From contig CABHOK010000003.1 in NCBI GenBank assembly GCA_902168205.1, positions 1 through 64,000 of the forward strand: 64,000 bases of DNA, read 5' to 3'. The stretch comes from an uncultured Chitinophaga sp. (GTDB taxonomy: Bacteria; Bacteroidota; Bacteroidia; Cytophagales; Cyclobacteriaceae). Numbering within the stretch: the stretch's first letter is position 1; the number at the start of each line of letters is the position of its first letter. The notes beneath the pieces are model-generated. The model saw nothing but the letters and a program-made list of their open reading frames with translations. It did not search any database and had not been told where the DNA came from. The position numbers were made by a program, and so were the translations under genes. Positions 7,965-17,611 of the stretch are shown one piece after another.

Positions 7965-8636
7965 TTATTTGCCTACCGCCAAGTCTTCAAAATCGAGCCT
8001 CAGTAATTTTGTGATTTTTTTTAGCTCGTGACTAATGACTCTAGTTCGTTTTAGATATGTATTGTAATCTTTGTTGATGCACTTCAGATCTGCCAATGAT
8101 AGATAGTCAGGATGATAAACTTCTGAAATGGTGGCATAAGGGAATACCTTGTCATCTTTCCGGATATAGAACACATATATCCATATCGATAGCCTGCAAG
8201 ACGGAATTCCCATCAGCGTATATAGTCTACTCCAATCGGTATCAGTAGATAGTTCTCCGAGGAAGATATTCTTTTTTTCAATCTTCCATCCTTGTGCTTT
8301 GAAAGTACTTCCTATAGATCCTCCCCGCAGAATCACTTGATGCTCTTTTGAAAAGGCACTATCAATAACGGTCGGGTAATCCACAATGGCCAGTGTGCGA
8401 GTTATATGTTTACCATCATACAGATTGGATACCCTCAACCGGGCACTGCTATAAAGTACATCAATTCCATAGCCGCCAAACTTACTGGCAATCCTTTCAC
8501 TGTTTAGCAAGTTGGACGATAGAATTGAATCGCAGGGTATAGTAGCTGATGGCTGATGGTCGCTGCGTTGTGCATAACCAATCTTACCAGATAATAGCGA
8601 TGTGGCCAATGCCAGCGTAAATAGGTATACCTTCAT
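7965..8636 (-). CDS. conserved secreted protein of unknown function
   Basis: From the ATG whose complement ends at 8636 (MKVYLFTLALATSLL) the protein is about 223 residues with a clear signal peptide cleaved near IGYAQ. A longer frame to 8765 would place a spurious hydrophobic leader ahead of it. Distinct phrases are KFGGYGIDVLYSSARLRVSN, LAIVDYPTVIDSAF and ISEVYHPDYLSLADL. I recall uncharacterised Bacteroidota homologues with this pattern, usually single-copy secreted proteins. There is no catalytic motif. It stands alone. Confidence 0.65.
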   Translation of the reverse strand: MKVYLFTLALATSLLSGKIGYAQRSDHQPSATIPCDSILSSNLLNSERIASKFGGYGIDVLYSSARLRVSNLYDGKHITRTLAIVDYPTVIDSAFSKEHQVILRGGSIGSTFKAQGWKIEKKNIFLGELSTDTDWSRLYTLMGIPSCRLSIWIYVFYIRKDDKVFPYATISEVYHPDYLSLADLKCINKDYNTYLKRTRVISHELKKITKLLRLDFEDLAVGK

Positions 8637-8888
8637 TCTCATCCCCGTCACATTCCTATATTTTTGCTGCACGAATATATCATTGAAATGCAGAGCATAA
8701 AGCTTATAACAAAAGATAATTAACGCTCCTGTGTTTAGGGTGATTTGTTTAATAATGAGATACACTATATAGATATAGTGTCGGATGCGTTTTTATAGCA
8801 TGCTATATTTTCGGAAATATATTAACGTTGTATAAGTATACTCCTGCCGCAGCCTGAAGCCAGCAACCAGCCGCCATCAAGTGTGGGG

Positions 8889-8919
8889 AAAAAAAGAGTC
8901 CCGCATACGCAGGACTCTT
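8889..8919 (-). terminator. rho-independent terminator for the PepSY-like gene at 8948
   Basis: AAGAGTCC (8894-8901) and GGACTCTT (8912-8919) form an 8-bp stem. On the minus strand it is followed by a run of T residues, about 30 bases after that gene's stop. Confidence 0.8.
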
Positions 8920-8947
8920 GTGCAGCTTGCAGTGAATATCAGCTGCG

Positions 8948-9505
8948 TTACATTTTACGAGGATGAACTTCGCGGATAACTTTGCCGGTAGGATCTATAA
9001 ACATACCGCGCAATATTCCGTGTTCTTTTTTCTGTATAGTAACGTGGTACACAATATTTAGTTTTCCATCGGCATCAGAAGTTATCTTTTCCCGGTCGTT
9101 TACAATTTTGTAATCAGGATGAGCCACGGCAACGGCATCTATTACCGCTTGTGGAAGCTCGGCATGTTTAATAATTCGTTTGGAGTAGTGCAGGTTGCCG
9201 GCTTTGTCGTATAATGCTTTGTAGCTGTCCTGGCCTTCGCGGATATTTACCTGGTAGTATTGCGTGTCGGCATTCTTGGCTACTGCGCCATCGGTACGCA
9301 CGTTCCATTGTTCACCATAAAGTACAGTGGGCAGAAAGCCCAGCTCGGTAACGATAGCCTGCGGAAAGTCATTACGAATAGCATTCATTACGGCTTGAGG
9401 TTCTTCACCTTTTTTTACAGGTGTAATGGTAACGGTCTCAGTGGATTGTGCCCATGCGCCTACGGTCAGGCAGAGGCCGAGCATACATGCAAATGTTGTT
9501 TTCAT
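8948..9505 (-). CDS. secreted PepSY-like protein
   Basis: The 185-residue product has a signal peptide (CLTVGAWAQ). It then has two repeats of a pattern typical of PepSY-like/BLIP-type domains: a helix with P-Q-A-V-M-N-A-I-R-N-D-F-P followed by strands, and later LPQAVIDAVAVAHPDYKIV. Bacteroidota encode many such periplasmic proteins, thought to bind or inhibit other secreted proteins, but no function is established for this one. It is a paralog of the neighbour at 9698-10231, sharing layout (ALYD-x-x-G-x-L, LPQ-x-V, HP/NPGY). Each has its own terminator, so they are separate transcripts. Confidence 0.75.
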   Translation of the reverse strand: MKTTFACMLGLCLTVGAWAQSTETVTITPVKKGEEPQAVMNAIRNDFPQAIVTELGFLPTVLYGEQWNVRTDGAVAKNADTQYYQVNIREGQDSYKALYDKAGNLHYSKRIIKHAELPQAVIDAVAVAHPDYKIVNDREKITSDADGKLNIVYHVTIQKKEHGILRGMFIDPTGKVIREVHPRKM

Positions 9506-9641
9506 ACGAATTTTAAATTTTTAAGTGTGATACAGGGTTGTCTCTCATCTTGACTTTTTTGAAAGACTAAAATGGAGTAGTATATATTTTCGTATGGATG
9601 TTTTTTTAGAAATGTATATATAACGATGGCGGTGTAATTGA

Positions 9642-9674
9642 AAGAAAAGTCGCACCGCCTGCGCGACTTTTCTT
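9642..9674 (-). terminator. rho-independent terminator for the PepSY-like gene at 9698
   Basis: AAGAAAAGTCGC (9642-9653) pairs perfectly with GCGACTTTTCTT (9663-9674) across a 9-nt loop. It lies just past the stop of the minus-strand gene and ends in a T-rich tail when read on the minus strand. Confidence 0.8.
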
Positions 9675-9697
9675 AACCTAAACCCCCTATGAAAAAA

Positions 9698-10231
9698 CTA
9701 GACTATCTTTTTCTCTTTCAGATGTGTTCCGTGTGGATCTGTGGTAATCAGTTTCTTTTGATTTCCCTTTCGGATGATCACGCGGTAGAACGTTACGTTG
9801 GATTTACCCTCTTTTATGATCTCGTTATCTTTAACGATAGCATACCCGGGGTTGTCTCGTATTATAGCCTTCCGTACTTCCTGCGGAAGCGCTGTATCTT
9901 TGATTACTTCCTTCATGCGCAGCAGCTTGCCGTTGGTATCGTAAAGTGCTTCGCGGTGAACGTTCGAGCCCTTGATCTTTACACTATAGTAACTCGGCTT
10001 TTCTCCATTCAGATCGTTATACCCGGTAACGATATATTCTTCGCCAACCAGTTTAGCGGGTAATATAGCCCACTCTTCGCCTTCACTTCCTTTGAAATCC
10101 CGTTTGAAAGATTCAATTACATTTACCGGAATTTCAGCTTCTGCTGCTTTGATCCTGACGGCAGCACTCTGTGCCGAAGCACCCGCTATGACTGCCATCG
10201 ACAGCACTACCGTTGGGATTATCTTTCTCAT
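9698..10231 (-). CDS. secreted PepSY-like protein, paralog of the 8948 gene
   Basis: A 177-residue protein with a signal peptide ending near GASAQ. It has the same two-unit build as its neighbour: IPVNVIESFKRDFKGS, EALYDTNGKLLRMKEVI, LPQEVRKAIIRDNPGYAIV, then a strand-rich end. The pair probably arose by local duplication followed by strong divergence. It is divergently placed from the gene at 10411, with about 180 bp between, so the two could share a control region, but no clear -7 box was found. Its role as a periplasmic binder or inhibitor is inferred from the fold type only. Confidence 0.7.
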   Translation of the reverse strand: MRKIIPTVVLSMAVIAGASAQSAAVRIKAAEAEIPVNVIESFKRDFKGSEGEEWAILPAKLVGEEYIVTGYNDLNGEKPSYYSVKIKGSNVHREALYDTNGKLLRMKEVIKDTALPQEVRKAIIRDNPGYAIVKDNEIIKEGKSNVTFYRVIIRKGNQKKLITTDPHGTHLKEKKIV

Positions 10232-10410
10232 GCTGTATCGCTTTGTTTGACCTTTTGATTATGGCGTAGAGAGAAAGTCACGAACGTTTACAAGTTTTTT
10301 TTCGCGTGACATTTTGCCGATCGGGCATCTCAAGTGTACAAGGCTAAAGATGCCGGCGAAGTATACTTCCCATAGGCATCAATAGCCGGTGGCTCTAAAT
10401 ATATACATCT

Positions 10411-11742
10411 ATGAAAGCGTTGAAATTTTTTATTCTGTCACTGATGGCATTGACACTCAGTTGTATTGCCAGAGGTCAGGCGTATGTAGACAGCCTGGCA
10501 CACGAAGACCATGAGATTGCTGCAGCTATAGCGCCCTACCCGGCCGATGTACGCACCGCTATATTGGAAGCATCGCAGTATCCGCAGGCATTGGTGAAAC
10601 TGGAACGTCTGCAGGGACGCACAAGTCAGTCGTTTCAGGACCTGGTGTCAGGATATCCGCGTGAAGATCAGCAGGCGCTATACCAGGCCGGACGTTACCC
10701 CGAGTTGCTCAGTAAGCTGACAGCGCTAGGCCCCGGTTCTCCGCAGGCGGATGCGTTGACGAAATCATATCCGGAAGCTGAACAAAAAGATATCATGACA
10801 GCCTATCGTACGCACTATACAGATATAGTAAAGATGAATGATCTCTATCAGTCATCGCAAAAGTCGATGCAGAAAGTTATCGCGAAGTATCCGGCTAATG
10901 TTCAGGATGATTTTCAGAAGATCGTTGCCATGCCGGATATTATGACATTGCTTACAGACAACATTGATGTAACCGTAGGACTGGGTGAAGCCTACCAGAC
11001 TGACCCGACCGGAGTAAAACAGCATCTTGATTCATTGCACAGTCAGTTGCAACAGCAGAACGATAAAGATCTGGCGGCCTATAAGAACCAGGTGGAGAAC
11101 GATCCGAAGTTGCAGGAAGAAATGAAGAAAGCGGCTGATGAATTTGCTGCCCAGTATAACCAGCCCGATAACCCTACCTACGTAGTTAATAATTACTATG
11201 ATAATACACCCTATCCATACTGGTTCGGTTATCCATACTGGTATGCGTCACCGATCTGGTATCCGCAGCCGCTATATTTCCATACCGGTTTTTACTACGG
11301 GCCTTCCGGTAATTTGATTGTGTGTGGTTTGCCTTCGCATCTGTATGCAAACTGGTTCTTTGGTATAGGCTATACGCATTACCCAGCGCTATACCACAAC
11401 TATCATAATTACTATGCTATACATAACACCCGTGTAACAAACGTGAATGTATACCGCGGCTTTAATCATGTTGCCAACCGGCATTTTACCAACATAGTGC
11501 ATAACCCGCCTATGCGCAGTACAGAGTTTGTTAACCCCGGCAACCGGATTACGGCAGGCCGAAGCATTGCCCCGGTAACACGCTCGCGCGAAACTATAAA
11601 TCCTGGTGTAACGCATACGGCACCACACTATAACACGATGCCCGTGCAACATTTTAACAGTGCCGGGTTCAATCACTTTCATGCAGAGTCATTTCATAGT
11701 ATGGGATGGTCGCATGCCGGTGGCGGACATTTTCATCGCTAA
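10411..11742 (+). CDS. secreted Tyr/Asn/His-rich protein of unknown function
   Basis: The 443-residue protein starts with a signal peptide (CIARGQ). Residues about 30-250 are helical with repeated short units (PYPADVRTAI, GYPREDQQAL, SYPEAEQKDI, KYPANVQDDF), each holding Y-P followed by an acidic helix. The middle is very aromatic (PYPYWFGYPYWY). The last third is Asn/His-rich and ends SHAGGGHFHR, which could bind metal or be disordered. The Y-P-containing helices resemble DUF3300-type bacterial proteins, but I am not certain of that. It precedes a heavy-metal efflux operon by about 215 bp and a strong terminator, so it is a separate transcript. Confidence 0.65.
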   Translation: MKALKFFILSLMALTLSCIARGQAYVDSLAHEDHEIAAAIAPYPADVRTAILEASQYPQALVKLERLQGRTSQSFQDLVSGYPREDQQALYQAGRYPELLSKLTALGPGSPQADALTKSYPEAEQKDIMTAYRTHYTDIVKMNDLYQSSQKSMQKVIAKYPANVQDDFQKIVAMPDIMTLLTDNIDVTVGLGEAYQTDPTGVKQHLDSLHSQLQQQNDKDLAAYKNQVENDPKLQEEMKKAADEFAAQYNQPDNPTYVVNNYYDNTPYPYWFGYPYWYASPIWYPQPLYFHTGFYYGPSGNLIVCGLPSHLYANWFFGIGYTHYPALYHNYHNYYAIHNTRVTNVNVYRGFNHVANRHFTNIVHNPPMRSTEFVNPGNRITAGRSIAPVTRSRETINPGVTHTAPHYNTMPVQHFNSAGFNHFHAESFHSMGWSHAGGGHFHR

Positions 11743-11764
11743 CGTTTTAAAGAGTATATACTAC

Positions 11765-11803
11765 ATCGATTCCGGTGAGCATTGTTCACCGGATCGATTT
11801 TTC
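11765..11803 (+). terminator. rho-independent terminator
   Basis: ATCGATTCCGGTGA (11765-11778) pairs with TTCACCGGATCGAT (11785-11798), with a slight offset at one base, around a 6-nt loop, followed by TTTTT. It separates the His-rich protein gene from the efflux operon. Confidence 0.85.
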
Positions 11804-11956
11804 TCTACGTTTTTCTTTTATCAAAACTTTCTAACCGGCTTGTGACCTGTTTCAGAAACTGCATCTAACAACCGGAATTGTAAACCAACAACATAAGCCC
11901 TGCATGTTTTTCCTCTGCTGAACAGGACAAAAGCCGCAGCCTCTAAAAACACAACT

Positions 11957-13204
11957 ATGAAACGCATTTTTATCATACTGCTTTGCATGTTATCACTGGA
12001 GCAGTTGTATGCACAGAAACTTCTCACACTCCGTGAATCGCTGCAACTCGCCAGAGAAAATAATCCTGATCTCAAAGTAGCAGCCTATAACATCAATGCA
12101 GCCGAAGCGGATATCAAGACAGCACAGATTCGTCCGGATCCGATCTTTAACATGCAGATACTGCAGTTAACCAATAAAAAATATTTTGCGGAAGGTACAC
12201 GCTGGACAAACACTGCGAACAACCAGTGGTGGTGGCAGGTAACTAAACCGCTGCAGGTTGCAGGACAGCGCGGTAATAAAATTGACCTCGCGAATAAAAT
12301 ACATACGCAGTCGAAGCTCGACTATCGTGAAAATGCCCGAGGTATATATTATACCGTAGCCAGCACGTGGCTCGATGCCTGGTCTGCTAAAATAGAACTG
12401 GATATACTGGAGAAAGGTAAAGCCAATATCGACAGCCTGGTGCAGATCAATGCATACCGGTTAAAGAACAAAGTAATTACCAACACCGATCTGCAGCGTA
12501 CGCAATTACTGCAGCAACAATATCAACGCGATATAGTAGCTGCACGCCAGCACTATATAAATGAATTGCAGAACCTGCGATACATGATAGGAGCAGCCGA
12601 CAGTGTAAATGTTGATTTCTCGGATAATACATTCAATACAATTCTTACAGCCGGAGACAGCCTGGTGGAATTAGGAACGCACGAACGCAGTGATGTGCTG
12701 TTAGCCAAGAGTGCTATCGATGTTAGTAATTCAAATATAAAATTACAGCGATCAATGGCATACCCGCAGCCCGAAGTAGGCGGTATGTATAACCCGCAGA
12801 ACAAAGTGCCTTACGTTGGCTTTTATGGTACCGTATCTATACCTCTCTTTAATCGTAATCAGGGGCAGCGTGAAAAGGCGCAGGTATTAAAATATCAATC
12901 AGAACAAAACCTGTGGGCTTCCGAGCGCCAGGCCGAAACAGAAATTACTACGGCCTATAGAAGTTATGTAACGCAGCGCCAGAATCTGGAAGACTACCAG
13001 CGGAATTTAGCGGAAGCTGATAACATTTTAAGCAGCGTACGATACTCGTATGTAAAAGGCGGTACTTCTATAATCGACTTGCTGGAAGCACAACGCTCAT
13101 GGCTTGATACACAACAACGTTACTATCACACCATGGAAGAATTCAGACGAAGCTATATCCAGCTTCTTTTTGCAACAGGTATTATTAATCAAATGGCTGA
13201 ATAA
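11957..13204 (+). CDS. TolC-family outer-membrane channel of a metal efflux system
   Basis: A 415-residue outer-membrane factor with a signal peptide (EQLYAQ). The TolC repeat layout is visible: LTLRESLQLARENNPDLKVA at the start, long helices (AEADIKTAQIRPDPIFN), a second half beginning ERSDVLLAKSAIDVSN, and VKGGTSIIDLLEAQRSWLDTQQ near the end. It forms the exit duct for the RND pump encoded three genes later. The next gene begins 8 bases downstream, so it is the first gene of a tightly packed operon to about 20.2 kb. The CzcC/CusC type is inferred from the operon partners. Confidence 0.9.
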   Translation: MKRIFIILLCMLSLEQLYAQKLLTLRESLQLARENNPDLKVAAYNINAAEADIKTAQIRPDPIFNMQILQLTNKKYFAEGTRWTNTANNQWWWQVTKPLQVAGQRGNKIDLANKIHTQSKLDYRENARGIYYTVASTWLDAWSAKIELDILEKGKANIDSLVQINAYRLKNKVITNTDLQRTQLLQQQYQRDIVAARQHYINELQNLRYMIGAADSVNVDFSDNTFNTILTAGDSLVELGTHERSDVLLAKSAIDVSNSNIKLQRSMAYPQPEVGGMYNPQNKVPYVGFYGTVSIPLFNRNQGQREKAQVLKYQSEQNLWASERQAETEITTAYRSYVTQRQNLEDYQRNLAEADNILSSVRYSYVKGGTSIIDLLEAQRSWLDTQQRYYHTMEEFRRSYIQLLFATGIINQMAE

Positions 13205-13212
13205 TTTTTATC

Positions 13213-14175
13213 ATGAACAAATATATTGTTATCGTGTTTTGTCTGACCGCCTGGGCATGTCAGAAACAAACAGCATCCGAAGCACCTAAAGCCGTACAAC
13301 CCCCGCGGGTTGAAGAACAAGGCCGCAAGATCGTTTTCACCAGTGATCATAAAACGCTCTCGTTCTTTACAACCGATGTTGTGAAAAAAGAAAATATATC
13401 GGCACAGTATGCAGCGCCTGCATCGATCGCAGTTTCCATCGTTCAATCTTCCGAACGTGGTGGACGCAACACCGTGTTGTTCGACAACGCTGATCTGAAC
13501 GCTACCTATTCACAGTTTTTGCAGCACATCATCAACATCCATACCCTGGAGGTAAATCTCAATCGTGTAAAGGATCTTGAACAGCATGGTGCTGCTACGG
13601 GTAAAGAAGTGCTGGATGCAGAAACACAACTTGCCAATGAAGAAGCCGCTATTACCGAGCAGGAAGCGAAACTGAAATTAGCAGGTCTTGACCCGGCACG
13701 TTTGAAAGAACCGCGCAACAAGGAAGTGTGGTTGATTTGTGAAGTTCCCGAAAATCAGATCGCACAGGTAAAGCCCGGTACGCCATGCGTGGTTACGTTC
13801 ACGGCTTTTGGCGATAAGCAATATAGCGCAGTCGTAAATGGCATTGGTGCGGAAGTAGATAACATTACCCGCATGGTAAAGGTACGCGTGGTAATGCCGA
13901 ATACATCCAGCCAGTTTGAGGTAGGCATGTTTGCCAATGTAATCTTTGATCTGCAAAAGAGTAATACACTCTCAGTTCCGGTAAGTGCGCTGGTAAATGT
14001 GCAGGGCAAAGACTATATGTTCGTGGAGACAGCACCCAACCAGTTTGAGCGCAGAGAAGTATTGATCGGCCAGCAGCTTGATGATAAAGTTGTTGTGTTG
14101 CACGGTTTGCACGAACAGGATAAAATAGTGGTAAAAGGTGCTATGCAGTTAAAAGGTTTGTCGTTCGGATATTAA
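13213..14175 (+). CDS. periplasmic adaptor (membrane fusion protein) of the RND metal pump
   Basis: The 320-residue product has a lipoprotein-type leader (CLTAWAC, Cys 16). A helical hairpin (TLEVNLNRVKDLEQHGAATGKEV, LDAETQLANEEAA) is followed by the adaptor beta-barrel (VWLICEVPENQIAQVKPG) and a membrane-proximal domain ending MQLKGLSFGY. It links the inner-membrane pump to the TolC channel. It is on the short side for this family and has no obvious N-terminal His/Cys-rich metal-binding extension as in some CusB/CzcB proteins, so it may act only as a structural adaptor. It lies between the channel gene and the DUF190 gene. Confidence 0.9.
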   Translation: MNKYIVIVFCLTAWACQKQTASEAPKAVQPPRVEEQGRKIVFTSDHKTLSFFTTDVVKKENISAQYAAPASIAVSIVQSSERGGRNTVLFDNADLNATYSQFLQHIINIHTLEVNLNRVKDLEQHGAATGKEVLDAETQLANEEAAITEQEAKLKLAGLDPARLKEPRNKEVWLICEVPENQIAQVKPGTPCVVTFTAFGDKQYSAVVNGIGAEVDNITRMVKVRVVMPNTSSQFEVGMFANVIFDLQKSNTLSVPVSALVNVQGKDYMFVETAPNQFERREVLIGQQLDDKVVVLHGLHEQDKIVVKGAMQLKGLSFGY

Positions 14176-14186
14176 CCAGACTATAT

Positions 14187-14486
14187 ATGGTAAAAGCAGA
14201 AATATATATCGATCTCGAGCGCATACACGGAGATCAGTCACTGCACGACTTTGTAATGAAGTTCTTATTGGAACACGACATTGCCGGGGCTACATCGTTC
14301 AGTGCGTATGCCGGCTTTGGTAAACATCATCGCATCAAACGGCCGAATGAGCTCTTCTCTTTTGATGAACCTCCAGTACTCATTTCCTTCATTGACGAAG
14401 AGCAGAAAGTCCGCAGTGTAATCAAGAAACTGCGCGAATACCTGAAGGGAGGATTAATAATTATTCAGAAAATCGAAATGCTATAA
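14187..14486 (+). CDS. DUF190 protein within the metal efflux operon
   Basis: A 99-residue cytoplasmic protein resembling DUF190 (PF02641): AEIYIDLERIHGDQSLHDF, a Gly-rich turn (GFGKHHRIK), then VLISFIDEEQKVRSVIKKL. The fold is ferredoxin/PII-like, and DUF190 proteins are suspected to sense or regulate transport. It sits 11 bases after the adaptor gene and 2 bases before the pump gene, so its production is coupled to the pump. A PII-like regulatory role on the pump is an inference from this placement. Confidence 0.8.
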   Translation: MVKAEIYIDLERIHGDQSLHDFVMKFLLEHDIAGATSFSAYAGFGKHHRIKRPNELFSFDEPPVLISFIDEEQKVRSVIKKLREYLKGGLIIIQKIEML

Positions 14487-14488
14487 AC

Positions 14489-17400
14489 ATGATCCGCAGG
14501 TTACTGATCATATCGCTTACCAATCGTGTTGCCATTATCATTGCATCGCTGGTGCTGATGGTGGTGGGATTGGTATGTTTCAAGTTATTAAAAATAGAAG
14601 CGTATCCGGATATAGCGGATACCAACGTTATCATCATTGCCAAATATCCGGGGCGTGCTGCTGAAGAAGTAGAGCAACAGGTAACCATACCGATAGAACG
14701 CTCACTCAACAATGTGCCGAAAGTAATTGCGCGCAGATCGCGTACCGTATTCGGACTGGCACAGATACAACTTTCATTTCAGGATGGTACGGACGATTAC
14801 TTTGCACGTCAGCAGGTAATTGAACGCCTGGCTAGTGCGGATTTACCCGATGGTGTAACTCCGGAGATAGGTCCGTTAACAACGGCCGTAGGTGAAATAT
14901 ACCGCTATGTATTGGAAGCACCTGCCGATATCACGCCAACACAACTTCGCGACCTGCAGGACTGGGTTATTGTACCATCGTTGCTGCAAGTGCCTGGTAT
15001 AGCAGACGTAGTAACATTCGGTGGACCGGTAAAAGAGTTTCACGTATTTACTGCCCCTGAGAAATTGCGCAAATATGATCTTACGCTGCCGCAGGTGCTG
15101 AATGCTATACAGGAGAACAACCGGAATACAGGCGGAAATATTATTGAGCGCGGAGGACAAGGTTTGGCGATTCGTGGTATAGGTGCTATTCGCAATGAAG
15201 AAGATATACGCAACATTGTAATTACAAGCATTAACGGTGTGCCTGTCTTTGTTAAAGATATAGCTTCGGTAGAAGTAGGGCCGCCACCACCATCCGGTAT
15301 TTTGGGATATGCTATACTTCACGATGGTAAAAATGTGAACTCCGGCATAGAAGGTATAGTTTCCATGCGCAGAGGCGAGAACCCATCGGAAGTACTCAAG
15401 GCTTTGAAAGAAAAGATGGTTGACCTGCAGGTGAATGAATTTCCTGAAGGTGTAAAGATGGTTCCTATATATGACCGCACTTCGCTGGTAAACAATACGC
15501 TGGAGACCGTATCGCACACGTTGTTTGAAGGTGTGTCCATCGTAATTATCGTACTCGTACTCTTCCTCGGAAATATACGCTCGGCACTGGTAGTGGCATT
15601 TACCATTCCGTTTGCATTACTGTTCGCATTTATACTGATGAAGCTCAACGGCATACCTGCGAACTTGTTATCACTTGGTGCTATCGACTTCGGTATCATC
15701 GTGGATGGAGCCTGCGTGATGGCGGCACACCTGGTACATAAATTCAAAACAGCTACAGAAGAAGAACGCAAAGAGGGTATCATTAAACTTACACTCAATG
15801 CATCGCAGGAAGTTGGTCGCGAAATATTCTTCGCAGTAACCATCATCATCCTCGCCTATATGCCTATACTCACCATGCAGCGTGTAGAGGGTAAGTTGTT
15901 TTCACCGATGGCTATTACACTCGCGTTTGCCGTGATAGGCGCCATGGTTTGCGCGTTGACTGTTATACCTGTATTGATCTCGCTGGTATATAATAAATCA
16001 TTGCAACAGGATCATGCTGAAGTTGTACCTGCATGGCGCAAGAAGATTGACCTGATCGGATGGCTCGAACGAAAATATGAAAGCAGTCTCGTAAAGGTTC
16101 TTAAATATCACAAACAGGTTGTTACCATAGGTTTTGTTATTGTGCTGGTGTTGTGTGGGTTTATTGTAAAATTAGGTACAGAGTTTCTGCCGCCACTCGA
16201 TGAAGGCTCTATATGGATGCGTGCATTTTTACCTGCGGGTACTTCGGTGACTGAGACACAGAAGATATCACCGGTGATCAGAAGAGTAGTGTCGCGTCAT
16301 AATCAGATTGCCACCGTTGTAACGCAGTCAGGACGAAACGATGATGGTACCGATCCGTTCCCTTCTAATCGTACGGAAGTAATCATGATCCTGAAGGACT
16401 ATAAAACCTGGTCGCAGGACACAACCAAGCAAGAGTTAATTGCCGAGTTACGAAGAGAGTTGAAAGAAGAATTGCCGTCTACATTCATCTCATTTGGACA
16501 GCCTATTATTGATAACGTAATGGAATCGGTAACCGGTTCTGCTGCTGACCTCGCGGTAAATATACAGGGCTATGATATAAACCGTATGCGTGGTATAGCC
16601 GATACGGTGAAGACGATCATTAAAGGCATGCAAGGTGCTACCGATGTAGGTATGGAACAGGAAGGTCCGCAGGCACAATTGAATATACAGATCAATCGCA
16701 GGGAAGCCGCACGCTACGGTATTAATGTAGCGGATATACAAAACATGATTGAAGCTGCTATCGGTGGTAAAGTAGTTGGCCCTATATATGATCGCGACAG
16801 ACGATATGATATCGTGTTACGCTACGTGCCGGAGAACCGAAATAGTCTCGACATGATCCGCTCGATACAAATTCCGTCTGCATCCGGTGAACTTATACCG
16901 ATGGGACAACTTGCCGTAGTAAAATTACTGGACGGTGAAACCAATTTATACCGTGCCGATGGCAAACGTCTGCTGATTGTAAAGACAAACGTACAAGGCC
17001 GCGACCAGGGAGGTTTTGTGGCAGAAGCAAGGGAGAAAATTACCAAGGCTATAAAATTACCACAAGGCTATACCATTGACTATGGCGGACAGTTTGAGAA
17101 CCTGGAACGCGCCGGTAAACAGTTAATGATCGCTATACCGCTTACGGTAATTATGGTGCTGGTAGTATTGTTCATGCTCTTCAAAAATCTGAAGTATGCA
17201 CTCATGACGCTGGTATGTGTGTTGTTCGCGCTGGCGGGTGGTATACTATCGTTGCTGATGCGCGGGTATAACTTTAACGTATCGGCTGGTGTAGGCTTTG
17301 TGTCGCTGTTTGGTCTATCGGCCATGGCCGGTGTCTTACTCATCTCAGCCATCAATCGCGAGCGTACATTAGACAACAGTAATCTTGAATTTACCCTGAG

Positions 17401-17611
17401 CAAAGCAGCCTCCGGACAGCTTCGTTCGATCATGATGATGCTCGTGGTAGCGATCATCGGTCTTGTTCCTGCCGCGCGCTCATCGGGAATAGGTTCTGAT
17501 ATTCAAAGACCACTCGCTACTGTAATTATAGGCGGGCTTACATCAACACTGATCTTTACACCTTTTCTGCTCACAGCATTGTATTACTGGATCGAGAAAA
17601 AGAAAGTCTGA
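14489..17611 (+). CDS. heavy-metal efflux RND pump (CzcA/CusA type)
   Basis: This 1040-residue protein has the full RND layout: N-terminal TM1 (NRVAIIIASLVLMVVGL), the first porter loop starting EAYPDIADTNVIII, TM2-TM6, a second porter loop, and a final TM bundle ending FLLTALYYWIEKKK. The heavy-metal signature is in TM4: DFGIIVDGA keeps both Asp residues needed for proton coupling in CzcA (D402, D408). However, the position corresponding to CzcA E415 is Ala and the following Asn is His (VMAAH instead of V-x-V-E-N). The substrate is probably a transition-metal cation, but which one cannot be read off. It ends directly against the next gene's start. Confidence 0.9.
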   Translation: MIRRLLIISLTNRVAIIIASLVLMVVGLVCFKLLKIEAYPDIADTNVIIIAKYPGRAAEEVEQQVTIPIERSLNNVPKVIARRSRTVFGLAQIQLSFQDGTDDYFARQQVIERLASADLPDGVTPEIGPLTTAVGEIYRYVLEAPADITPTQLRDLQDWVIVPSLLQVPGIADVVTFGGPVKEFHVFTAPEKLRKYDLTLPQVLNAIQENNRNTGGNIIERGGQGLAIRGIGAIRNEEDIRNIVITSINGVPVFVKDIASVEVGPPPPSGILGYAILHDGKNVNSGIEGIVSMRRGENPSEVLKALKEKMVDLQVNEFPEGVKMVPIYDRTSLVNNTLETVSHTLFEGVSIVIIVLVLFLGNIRSALVVAFTIPFALLFAFILMKLNGIPANLLSLGAIDFGIIVDGACVMAAHLVHKFKTATEEERKEGIIKLTLNASQEVGREIFFAVTIIILAYMPILTMQRVEGKLFSPMAITLAFAVIGAMVCALTVIPVLISLVYNKSLQQDHAEVVPAWRKKIDLIGWLERKYESSLVKVLKYHKQVVTIGFVIVLVLCGFIVKLGTEFLPPLDEGSIWMRAFLPAGTSVTETQKISPVIRRVVSRHNQIATVVTQSGRNDDGTDPFPSNRTEVIMILKDYKTWSQDTTKQELIAELRRELKEELPSTFISFGQPIIDNVMESVTGSAADLAVNIQGYDINRMRGIADTVKTIIKGMQGATDVGMEQEGPQAQLNIQINRREAARYGINVADIQNMIEAAIGGKVVGPIYDRDRRYDIVLRYVPENRNSLDMIRSIQIPSASGELIPMGQLAVVKLLDGETNLYRADGKRLLIVKTNVQGRDQGGFVAEAREKITKAIKLPQGYTIDYGGQFENLERAGKQLMIAIPLTVIMVLVVLFMLFKNLKYALMTLVCVLFALAGGILSLLMRGYNFNVSAGVGFVSLFGLSAMAGVLLISAINRERTLDNSNLEFTLSKAASGQLRSIMMMLVVAIIGLVPAARSSGIGSDIQRPLATVIIGGLTSTLIFTPFLLTALYYWIEKKKV

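Noticed and set aside
14876-15517. 213-codon open frame antisense to the RND pump gene
   Set aside because: It lies entirely within the well-conserved pump gene on the other strand, has no signal, domain or start region, and is aromatic/His-rich in the way antisense frames of such genes usually are.
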